A stretch of DNA of 46,162 nt from Mesostigma viride. Its lineage: Eukaryota > Streptophyta > Mesostigmatophyceae > Mesostigmatales > Mesostigmataceae. Both the position numbers and the translations under genes were made by a program. Shown piece after piece: positions 28,894 to 39,000 of this stretch; positions within the stretch are counted from its first letter, which is position 1; each line of letters starts with the position of its first letter. Under the pieces are notes generated by a model that made no database searches, was not told the DNA's origin, and saw nothing but the letters and a program-made list of their open reading frames with translations. The DNA lies in contig RPFO01000947.1 in NCBI GenBank assembly GCA_009746045.1, positions 1 through 46,162 on the forward strand. The letters are read 5' to 3'.

Positions 28894-31800
28894 AAAACAT
28901 GCGTGGACGATAGGAATTATAGCACCGGCGGGCTTCAAAGTGCCGGACGGCAGGCGGTACCACCATTCCGTGGCAGCTTGGCCCAGTTTGCTACCGGCTG
29001 GCACACGTTTTCAGTGAATTTTGGGCTCCAGATTTAAACGCAACGTGCGGTTTGAGGCAGGGGAAAACATGCGTGGACGATAGGAATTATAGCACCGGCG
29101 GGCTTCAAAGTGCCGGACGGCAGGCGGTACCACCATTCCGTGGCAGCTTGGCCCAGTTTGCTACCGGCTGGCACACGTTTTCAGTGAATTTTGGGCTCCA
29201 GATTTAAATGCAACGTGCGGTTTGAGGCAGGGGAAAACATGCGTGGACGATAGGAATTATAGCACCGGCGGGCTTCAAAGTGCCGGACGGCAGGCGGTAC
29301 CACCATTCCGTGGCAGCTTGGCCCAGTTTGCTACCGGCTGGCACACGTTTTCAGTGAATTTTGGGCTCCAGATTTAAACGCAACGTGCGGTTTGAGGCAG
29401 GGGAAAACATGCGTGGACGATAGGAATTATAGCACCGGCGGGCTTCAAAGTGCCGGACGGCAGGCGGTACCACCATTCCGTGGCAGCTTGGCCCAGTTTG
29501 CTACCGGCTGGCACACGTTTTCAGTGAATTTTGGGCTCCAGATTTAAATGCAACGTGCGGTTTGAGGCAGGGGAAAACATGCGTGGACGATAGGAATTAT
29601 AGCACCGGCGGGCTTCAAAGTGCCGGACGGCAGGCGGTACCACCATTCCGTGGCAGCTTGGCCCAGTTTGCTACCGGCTGGCACACGTTTTCAGTGAATT
29701 TTGGGCTCCAGATTTAAACGCAACGTGCGGTTTGAGGCAGGGGAAAACATGCGTGGACGATAGGAATTATAGCACCGGCGGGCTTCAAAGTGCCGGACGG
29801 CAGGCGGTACCACCATTCCGTGGCAGCTTGGCCCAGTTTGCTACCGGCTGGCACACGTTTTCAGTGAATTTTGGGCTCCAGATTTAAATGCAACGTGCGG
29901 TTTGAGGCAGGGGAAAACATGCGTGGACGATAGGAATTATAGCACCGGCGGGCTTCAAAGTGCCGGACGGCAGGCGGTACCACCATTCCGTGGCAGCTTG
30001 GCCCAGTTTGCTACCGGCTGGCACACGTTTTCAGTGAATTTTGGGCTCCAGATTTAAACGCAACGTGCGGTTTGAGGCAGGGGAAAACATGCGTGGACGA
30101 TAGGAATTATAGCACCGGCGGGCTTCAAAGTGCCGGACGGCAGGCGGTACCACCATTCCGTGGCAGCTTGGCCCAGTTTGCTACCGGCTGGCACACGTTT
30201 TCAGTGAATTTTGGGCTCCAGATTTAAATGCAACGTGCGGTTTGAGGCAGGGGAAAACATGCGTGGACGATAGGAATTATAGCACCGGTGGGCTTCAAAG
30301 TGCCGGACGGCAGGCGGTACCACCATTCCGTGGCAGCTTGGCCCAGTTTGCTACCGGCTGGCACACGTTTTCAGTGAATTTTGGGCTCCAGATTTAAACG
30401 CAACGTGCGGTTTGAGGCAGGGGAAAACATGCGTGGACGATAGGAATTATAGCACCGGCGGGCTTCAAAGTGCCGGACGGCAGGCGGTACCACCATTCCG
30501 TGGCAGCTTGGCCCAGTTTGCTACCGGCTGGCACACGTTTTCAGTGAATTTTGGGCTCCAGATTTAAATGCAACGTGCGGTTTGAGGCAGGGGAAAACAT
30601 GCGTGGACGATAGGAATTATAGCACCGGCGGGCTTCAAAGTGCCGGACGGCAGGCGGTACCACCATTCCGTGGCAGCTTGGCCCAGTTTGCTACCGGCTG
30701 GCACACGTTTTCAGTGAATTTTGGGCTCCAGATTTAAACGCAACGTGCGGTTTGAGGCAGGGGAAAACATGCGTGGACGATAGGAATTATAGCACCGGCG
30801 GGCTTCAAAGTGCCGGACGGCAGGCGGTACCACCATTCCGTGGCAGCTTGGCCCAGTTTGCTACCGGCTGGCACACGTTTTCAGTGAATTTTGGGCTCCA
30901 GATTTAAATGCAACGTGCGGTTTGAGGCAGGGGAAAACATGCGTGGACGATAGGAATTATAGCACCGGCGGGCTTCAAAGTGCCGGACGGCAGGCGGTAC
31001 CACCATTCCGTGGCAGCTTGGCCCAGTTTGCTACCGGCTGGCACACGTTTTCAGTGAATTTTGGGCTCCAGATTTAAACGCAACGTGCGGTTTGAGGCAG
31101 GGGAAAACATGCGTGGACGATAGGAATTATAGCACCGGCGGGCTTCAAAGTGCCGGACGGCAGGCGGTACCACCATTCCGTGGCAGCTTGGCCCAGTTTG
31201 CTACCGGCTGGCACACGTTTTCAGTGAATTTTGGGCTCCAGATTTAAATGCAACGTGCGGTTTGAGGCAGGGGAAAACATGCGTGGACGATAGGAATTAT
31301 AGCACCGGCGGGCTTCAAAGTGCCGGACGGCAGGCGGTACCACCATTCCGTGGCAGCTTGGCCCAGTTTGCTACCGGCTGGCACACGTTTTCAGTGAATT
31401 TTGGGCTCCAGATTTAAACGCAACGTGCGGTTTGAGGCAGGGGAAAACATGCGTGGACGATAGGAATTATAGCACCGGCGGGCTTCAAAGTGCCGGACGG
31501 CAGGCGGTACCACCATTCCGTGGCAGCTTGGCCCAGTTTGCTACCGGCTGGCACACGTTTTCAGTGAATTTTGGGCTCCAGATTTAAATGCAACGTGCGG
31601 TTTGAGGCAGGGGAAAACATGCGTGGACGATAGGAATTATAGCACCGGCGGGCTTCAAAGTGCCGGACGGCAGGCGGTACCACCATTCCGTGGCAGCTTG
31701 GCCCAGTTTGCTACCGGCTGGCACACGTTTTCAGTGAATTTTGGGCTCCAGATTTAAACGCAACGTGCGGTTTGAGGCAGGGGAAAACATGCGTGGACGA

Positions 31801-33165
31801 TAGGAATTATAGCACCGGCGGGCTTCAAAGTGCCGGACGGCAGGCGGTACCACCATTCCGTGGCAGCTTGGCCCAGTTTGCTACCGGCTGGCACACGTTT
31901 TCAGTGAATTTTGGGCTCCAGATTTAAATGCAACGTGCGGTTTGAGGCAGGGGAAAACATGCGTGGACGATAGGAATTATAGCACCGGCGGGCTTCAAAG
32001 TGCCGGACGGCAGGCGGTACCACCATTCCGTGGCAGCTTGGCCCAGTTTGCTACCGGCTGGCACACGTTTTCAGTGAATTTTGGGCTCCAGATTTAAATG
32101 CAACGTGCGGTTTGAGGCAGGGGAAAACATGCGTGGACGATAGGAATTATAGCACCGGCGGGCTTCAAAGTGCCGGACGGCAGGCGGTACCACCATTCCG
32201 TGGCAGCTTGGCCCAGTTTGCTACCGGCTGGCACACGTTTTCAGTGAATTTTGGGCTCCAGATTTAAACGCAACGTGCGGTTTGAGGCAGGGGAAAACAT
32301 GCGTGGACGATAGGAATTATAGCACCGGCGGGCTTCAAAGTGCCGGACGGCAGGCGGTACCACCATTCCGTGGCAGCTTGGCCCAGTTTGCTACCGGCTG
32401 GCACACGTTTTCAGTGAATTTTGGGCTCCAGATTTAAACGCAACGTGCGGTTTGAGGCAGGGGAAAACATGCGTGGACGATAGGAATTATAGCACCGGCG
32501 GGCTTCAAAGTGCCGGACGGCAGGCGGTACCACCATTCCGTGGCAGCTTGGCCCAGTTTGCTACCGGCTGGCACACGTTTTCAGTGAATTTTGGGCTCCA
32601 GATTTAAATGCAACGTGCGGTTTGAGGCAGGGGAAAACATGCGTGGACGATAGGAATTATAGCACCGGCGGGCTTCAAAGTGCCGGACGGCAGGCGGTAC
32701 CACCATTCCGTGGCAGCTTGGCCCAGTTTGCTACCGGCTGGCACACGTTTTCAGTGAATTTTGGGCTCCAGATTTAAACGCAACGTGCGGTTTGAGGCAG
32801 GGGAAAACATGCGTGGACGATAGGAATTATAGCACCGGCGGGCTTCAAAGTGCCGGACGGCAGGCGGTACCACCATTCCGTGGCAGCTTGGCCCAGTTTG
32901 CTACCGGCTGGCACACGTTTTCAGTGAATTTTGGGCTCCAGATTTAAATGCAACGTGCGGTTTGAGGCAGGGGAAAACATGCGTGGACGATAGGAATTAT
33001 AGCACCGGCGGGCTTCAAAGTGCCGGACGGCAGGCGGTACCACCATTCCGTGGCAGCTTGGCCCAGTTTGCTACCGGCTGGCCGACACGTTTTCAGTGAA
33101 TTTTGGGCTCCAGATTTAAATGCAACGTGCGGTTTGAGGCAGGGGAAAACATGCGTGGACGATAG
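28894..33165. repeat. 170-bp satellite array, left block (25 monomers), dimeric order
   Basis: The monomer is exactly 170 bp and 55% GC by count, starting AAAACATGCGTGGACGATAG. Twenty-five full monomers plus a 20-bp partial reach the retrotransposon. Monomer position 146 alternates C,T through monomers 1-18 (29039 C, 29209 T and so on), a 340-bp higher-order dimer. The order then breaks: T, C, C, T, C, T, T. Other variants seen are one T in CACCGGTGGG near 30287 and a 2-bp insertion (GGCCGACACG) in monomer 25 near 33083. There is no coding potential. Confidence 0.98.
33161..33165. other. target-site duplication, left copy (GATAG)
   Basis: GATAG immediately precedes the element. The same five bases follow it at 36002-36006 and equal monomer positions 16-20 of the uninterrupted satellite. 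Confidence 0.95.
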
Positions 33166-33697
33166 TGTCAGGATATGCCCCAATATGCCTGACAGTCTTT
33201 TTATTGAGTGTGCTAGTTTCGGGTATACCGGAACTTATATGACTACTTTCTTCTACATTTTTACTAAATATATTAGTTAGCTAAATATATTAGTTAGCTG
33301 ACATCCGTACCCTAGTGGTACTGTAACCAGTGGTACTGTAGCCAGTGGTACTGTAGCCGTCTGACAAAATTTGCCTGGCTCCGCGCTACGCGCCGACCCT
33401 ATGTTCACTAAGTGCTGCCCTGGAGGCGCAATGTCCTTGTACTTGCATACTAGTGATCTGACGCATCATTTTAGTGTTGATGTAAGCCACCCACTTGTGT
33501 GTGGCGGCTGGATGCACTTTAACTTATACCGTAGATTATTTCCAGATCGACGGATACTGCGACAGTGTGTTTTTCCACTTAATGTTGCCCCTGCAATTGT
33601 CATGGCTACCCGTTTGTACGCCGACTCAAAGTCAATATATAAAATCAGTAAAGCATTATTCGATCTTTAAGCCTGCCACCTGTCTTACATTCTGACA
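33166..33697 (+). repeat. 5' LTR
   Basis: It begins TGTCAGGATATGCCCC and ends CTTACATTCTGACA. The first 29 bases form an inverted repeat (TGTCAGG...CCTGACA). Three 15-bp copies of AGTGGTACTGTARCC lie at about 33314-33358, and ATATATTAGTTAGC is doubled near 33270-33300. A TATA box (AATATATAAAA, about 33635-33644) sits some 55 bp before the LTR end, so R plus U5 would be short. Confidence 0.95.
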
Positions 33698-33712
33698 TGG
33701 TATCGAGCGGGG
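33698..33712 (+). other. primer-binding site
   Basis: TGGTATCGAGCGGGG directly abuts the 5' LTR. The first seven bases match the complement of initiator tRNA-Met 3' ends (GATACCA) used by many copia elements; the following bases differ from the common plant TGGTATCAGAGC form. Confidence 0.7.
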
Positions 33713-34011
33713 TGGCCTACTAAATTGCTGAAACTGGTCCGATTTATCGGGCAAATTGACTCCCTGAATCCGACGTCGGCACTTTATGCCAGTCGTGCAT
33801 ATCCTAGACGGGCTTCCCTGTATCGAAATTCAAGAACTCCAGTATTTCGACGATCGTCTCTACCTCGTATTTGCTGTTCTCAACCATCGTCGCATATTAG
33901 TCTTAATCTTTACCATTACGGATTGAGCGTCTCCGGCTTTCTCGGCTGTCTCCAGATTTTCACCTTGCCGAGACTCGGTTGTGACCAGATTTTAACCTTG
34001 CCGAGACAATC

Positions 34012-34944
34012 ATGTCCGCAGCCGCGACAGCAGCAGCTACGAAAGCGACGAAAGATCTCAACATCTTACAGGCCTGCAAAAATATTACACAGTTCGACGG
34101 CCTCGACCCAGTAAAGTGGGATAACACGAAGATTCCTTTTCTGGCCGTAGTGACAGCATTCGGGATGCTGTCTGTCCTGCTTGGCACCGAGGTCAATGAG
34201 GAACGCGACCTGATTCTTTTTGCGGCCCTTTGTCAGTGCCTCGTTGGACCGGCACTCAAAGTGGCAAACAGTGTTACTCAGAAAACTGGCAGCGTGGCAT
34301 ATCATCGCATCTGTGAAGAATATGAGCATCTCAAACTGCAGATGAGCAACCGGCGAGCACTACGCCGCAAGCTAAATCGAATGAAGCTGGAACCCGGCGT
34401 CACAATGCGGCAATATATAACCGACGGGGAATTAACTTATAACGACCTGATCGCCACCGGCGCCAAAATGGCACCCGAGGATCTGGCCGAGAATCTGCTC
34501 GCCGGCGTGACCGAGGAGTTGCTACCGTCCCTTGCACAATTGAACCTTGGGGACGGTATCACCCTACAGGAAACTAAGGCGGCCCTTCTTAAGGCCTGGG
34601 ACCTTGTGCACGGTAACAAAGATTCCGCGGAGGCCACCGGGGTGTATCATACCTCCCACTCTGGACGCGGTGGCCGTGGCACCGGCCGTGGCAGGGGGCG
34701 TGGCGGTCACAATGGCGGGACCCAGCGGCCCAGCTGCACCCACTGCGGTCGCACCTCTCATCAGGAGCCCACCTGCTGGTGGAAGTACCCTCACCTACGG
34801 AACACTCGCGGCAACACCGGCGGGCCCGCCGCCCACCACACCACCGACACCCCACCGGCGCCCTCCCACGAGGCCCACGACCTCCCCCGGTTTCTGCTTC
34901 TAAACGTCTTATCCAGCTCCCCCGGGACAGGGAACAAGGGGTAG
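34012..34944 (+). CDS. gag: Gag polyprotein, copia-like
   Basis: A 310-residue nucleocapsid/capsid protein that would package element RNA into cytoplasmic virus-like particles. Residues about 27-200 look like the copia UBN2-type Gag region (LDPVKWDNTK, ALCQCLVGPALK, LNRMKLEPGVTMRQY, LLAGVTEELLPSLAQL). An Arg/Gly-rich stretch covers 218-232. A CCHC zinc knuckle follows, with C242, C245, H250 and C255 in CTHCGRTSHQEPTC. The C-terminus is Pro/His-rich and ends without a protease. The ATG at 34012 follows a 314-bp leader. No stop or frameshift interrupts it, which agrees with a young copy. After the stop, 520 bp remain with no further domain. Confidence 0.9.
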   Translation: MSAAATAAATKATKDLNILQACKNITQFDGLDPVKWDNTKIPFLAVVTAFGMLSVLLGTEVNEERDLILFAALCQCLVGPALKVANSVTQKTGSVAYHRICEEYEHLKLQMSNRRALRRKLNRMKLEPGVTMRQYITDGELTYNDLIATGAKMAPEDLAENLLAGVTEELLPSLAQLNLGDGITLQETKAALLKAWDLVHGNKDSAEATGVYHTSHSGRGGRGTGRGRGRGGHNGGTQRPSCTHCGRTSHQEPTCWWKYPHLRNTRGNTGGPAAHHTTDTPPAPSHEAHDLPRFLLLNVLSSSPGTGNKG

Positions 34945-35462
34945 CAGCCAGCTGGGCCCAGCTAGCACCAGACGTGGGCCCTGGAGCTTTTCAACCTGCA
35001 CTGCAGCAGGCGACAGCAGCCAGCCCCCCCAACCCGTCCTCTGGCCCTCCTGCATTGCTAGCGGCTAGTCGCCCACCCTGACAGACGTGACAGGTGCAGG
35101 TCTTCATGCCAGCAGCCAGCAGTGACCAGTACTGCAGTACCAGCATCAACCAGTCAACCTGTGTTCTTTTCTCCTGTGGCGCACTCCCAGGGACACCTGG
35201 GGGCCACCGGATGTCTTTCCAGGGTCCCAGCATTTTACCAGCAACAGCAGCAACAACCAAGTTTTTTCGAGGGTCCCCGGCATTCTCCCAGCAACAGCCA
35301 CTGTGGCGCACTCCCAGGGACACCTGGGGGCTACAGTCATCAGTCTCCTCTCAGCTCCAACCACATAGCCGTGTAAGGGGGGTGCCAGGGGAGTGTACCC
35401 GGCTATACCCTCACTAGCTATAGGTCTCTCTGAGCAAGGGGGGGAACAGGCACATTGTATGC
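34945..35462. other. non-coding 3' internal region with internal duplication
   Basis: GTGGCGCACTCCCAGGGACA occurs at about 35178 and again at about 35302, a partial duplication of about 124 bp, with related CCAGCAACAGC text between. No Pol remnant is visible in any frame. Confidence 0.7.
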
Positions 35463-35470
35463 AAGGGGGG
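35463..35470 (+). other. polypurine tract
   Basis: AAGGGGGG immediately upstream of the 3' LTR. A second similar tract, AAGGGGGGGAA, lies at about 35437-35447. Confidence 0.8.
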
Positions 35471-36001
35471 TGTCAGGATATGCCCCAATATGCCTGACAG
35501 TCTTTTTATTGAGTGTGCTAGTTTCGGGTATACCGGAACTTATATGACTACTTTCTTCTACATTTTACTAAATATATTAGTTAGCTAAATATATTAGTTA
35601 GCTGACATCCGTACCCTAGTGGTACTGTAACCAGTGGTACTGTAGCCAGTGGTACTGTAGCCGTCTGACAAAATTTGCCTGGCTCCGCGCTACGCGCCGA
35701 CCCTATGTTCACTAAGTGCTGCCCTGGAGGCGCAATGTCCTTGTACTTGCATACTAGTGATCTGACGCATCATTTTAGTGTTGATGTAAGCCACCCACTT
35801 GTGTGTGGCGGCTGGATGCACTTTAACTTATACCGTAGATTATTTCCAGATCGACGGATACTGCGACAGTGTGTTTTTCCACTTAATGTTGCCCCTGCAA
35901 TTGTCATGGCTACCCGTTTGTACGCCGACTCAAAGTCAATATATAAAATCAGTAAAGCATTATTCGATCTTTAAGCCTGCCACCTGTCTTACATTCTGAC
36001 A
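35471..36001 (+). repeat. 3' LTR
   Basis: Matches the 5' LTR end to end except one missing T in the TTTT run near 35562. It ends ATTCTGACA at 36001. Confidence 0.95.
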
Positions 36002-39000
36002 GATAGGAATTATAGCACCGGCGGGCTTCAAAGTGCCGGACGGCAGGCGGTACCACCATTCCGTGGCAGCTTGGCCCAGTTTGCTACCGGCTGGCACACG
36101 TTTTCAGTGAATTTTGGGCTCCAGATTTAAATGCAACGTGCGGTTTGAGGCAGGGGAAAACATGCGTGGACGATAGGAATTATAGCACCGGCGGGCTTCA
36201 AAGTGCCGGACGGCAGGCGGTACCACCATTCCGTGGCAGCTTGGCCCAGTTTGCTACCGGCTGGCACACGTTTTCAGTGAATTTTGGGCTCCAGATTTAA
36301 ATGCAACGTACGGTTTGAGGCAGGGGAAAACATGCGTGGACGATAGGAATTATAGCACCGGCGGGCTTCAAAGTGCCGGACGGCAGGCGGTACCACCATT
36401 CCGTGGCAGCTTGGCCCAGTTTGCTACCGGCTGGCACACGTTTTCAGTGAATTTTGGGCTCCAGATTTAAATGCAACGTGCGGTTTGAGGCAGGGGAAAA
36501 CATGCGTGGACGATAGGAATTATAGCACCGGCGGGCTTCAAAGTGCCGGACGGCAGGCGGTACCACCATTCCGTGGCAGCTTGGCCCAGTTTGCTACCGG
36601 CTGGCACACGTTTTCAGTGAATTTTGGGCTCCAGATTTAAATGCAACGTGCGGTTTGAGGCAGGGGAAAACATGCGTGGACGATAGGAATTATAGCACCG
36701 GCGGGCTTCAAAGTGCCGGACGGCAGGCGGTACCACCATTCCGTGGCAGCTTGGCCCAGTTTGCTACCGGCTGGCACACGTTTTCAGTGAATTTTGGGCT
36801 CCAGATTTAAATGCAACGTGCGGTTTGAGGCAGGGGAAAACATGCGTGGACGATAGGAATTATAGCACCGGCGGGCTTCAAAGTGCCGGACGGCAGGCGG
36901 TACCACCATTCCGTGGCAGCTTGGCCCAGTTTGCTACCGGCTGGCACACGTTTTCAGTGAATTTTGGGCTCCAGATTTAAATGCAACGTGCGGTTTGAGG
37001 CAGGGGAAAACATGCGTGGACGATAGGAATTATAGCACCGGCGGGCTTCAAAGTGCCGGACGGCAGGCGGTACCACCATTCCGTGGCAGCTTGGCCCAGT
37101 TTGCTACCGGCTGGCACACGTTTTCAGTGAATTTTGGGCTCCAGATTTAAATGCAACGTGCGGTTTGAGGCAGGGGAAAACATGCGTGGACGATAGGAAT
37201 TATAGCACCGGCGGGCTTCAAAGTGCCGGACGGCAGGCGGTACCACCATTCCGTGGCAGCTTGGCCCAGTTTGCTACCGGCTGGCACACGTTTTCAGTGA
37301 ATTTTGGGCTCCAGATTTAAATGCAACGTGCGGTTTGAGGCAGGGGAAAACATGCGTGGACGATAGGAATTATAGCACCGGCGGGCTTCAAAGTGCCGGA
37401 CGGCAGGCGGTACCACCATTCCGTGGCAGCTTGGCCCAGTTTGCTACCGGCTGGCACACGTTTTCAGTGAATTTTGGGCTCCAGATTTAAATGCAACGTG
37501 CGGTTTGAGGCAGGGGAAAACATGCGTGGACGATAGGAATTATAGCACCGGCGGGCTTCAAAGTGCCGGACGGCAGGCGGTACCACCATTCCGTGGCAGC
37601 TTGGCCCAGTTTGCTACCGGCTGGCACACGTTTTCAGTGAATTTTGGGCTCCAGATTTAAATGCAACGTGCGGTTTGAGGCAGGGGAAAACATGCGTGGA
37701 CGATAGGAATTATAGCACCGGCGGGCTTCAAAGTGCCGGACGGCAGGCGGTACCACCATTCCGTGGCAGCTTGGCCCAGTTTGCTACCGGCTGGCACACG
37801 TTTTCAGTGAATTTTGGGCTCCAGATTTAAATGCAACGTGCGGTTTGAGGCAGGGGAAAACATGCGTGGACGATAGGAATTATAGCACCGGCGGGCTTCA
37901 AAGTGCCGGACGGCAGGCGGTACCACCATTCCGTGGCAGCTTGGCCCAGTTTGCTACCGGCTGGCACACGTTTTCAGTGAATTTTGGGCTCCAGATTTAA
38001 ATGCAACGTGCGGTTTGAGGCAGGGGAAAACATGCGTGGACGATAGGAATTATAGCACCGGCGGGCTTCAAAGTGCCGGACGGCAGGCGGTACCACCATT
38101 CCGTGGCAGCTTGGCCCAGTTTGCTACCGGCTGGCACACGTTTTCAGTGAATTTTGGGCTCCAGATTTAAATGCAACGTGCGGTTTGAGGCAGGGGAAAA
38201 CATGCGTGGACGATAGGAATTATAGCACCGGCGGGCTTCAAAGTGCCGGACGGCAGGCGGTACCACCATTCCGTGGCAGCTTGGCCCAGTTTGCTACCGG
38301 CTGGCACACGTTTTCAGTGAATTTTGGGCTCCAGATTTAAATGCAACGTGCGGTTTGAGGCAGGGGAAAACATGCGTGGACGATAGGAATTATAGCACCG
38401 GCGGGCTTCAAAGTGCCGGACGGCAGGCGGTACCACCATTCCGTGGCAGCTTGGCCCAGTTTGCTACCGGCTGGCACACGTTTTCAGTGAATTTTGGGCT
38501 CCAGATTTAAATGCAACGTGCGGTTTGAGGCAGGGGAAAACATGCGTGGACGATAGGAATTATAGCACCGGCGGGCTTCAAAGTGCCGGACGGCAGGCGG
38601 TACCACCATTCCGTGGCAGCTTGGCCCAGTTTGCTACCGGCTGGCACACGTTTTCAGTGAATTTTGGGCTCCAGATTTAAATGCAACGTGCGGTTTGAGG
38701 CAGGGGAAAACATGCGTGGACGATAGGAATTATAGCACCGGCGGGCTTCAAAGTGCCGGACGGCAGGCGGTACCACCATTCCGTGGCAGCTTGGCCCAGT
38801 TTGCTACCGGCTGGCACACGTTTTCAGTGAATTTTGGGCTCCAGATTTAAATGCAACGTGCGGTTTGAGGCAGGGGAAAACATGCGTGGACGATAGGAAT
38901 TATAGCACCGGCGGGCTTCAAAGTGCCGGACGGCAGGCGGTACCACCATTCCGTGGCAGCTTGGCCCAGTTTGCTACCGGCTGGCACACGTTTTCAGTGA

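Larger units (their letters stand above)
33166..36001 (+). mobile_element. non-autonomous LTR retrotransposon (TR-GAG type), copia-like Gag
   Basis: A complete 2836-bp element with LTRs of 532 and 531 bp, TGTCAG...CTGACA ends, a primer site, one gag ORF and a polypurine tract. There is no protease, integrase, reverse transcriptase or RNase H. Internal DNA is only 1773 bp, so mobility must have come from an autonomous partner. The LTRs differ, as far as I can see, by one T in a T-run (five at 33258-33262, four at the equivalent right-LTR site), which points to recent insertion. Target duplication GATAG confirms integration into a satellite monomer. Confidence 0.95.

Noticed and set aside
28894-33165. 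CENP-B box in the 170-bp monomer
   Set aside because: I looked for a TTCG....A..CGGG pattern in the monomer and found none; a centromere role remains unproven.
33371-33670. 99-codon ORF inside the 5' LTR and its identical copy at 35675-35974
   Set aside because: It lies in the U3/R region, overlaps the TATA box and has no recognised domain; its identity only reflects LTR identity.
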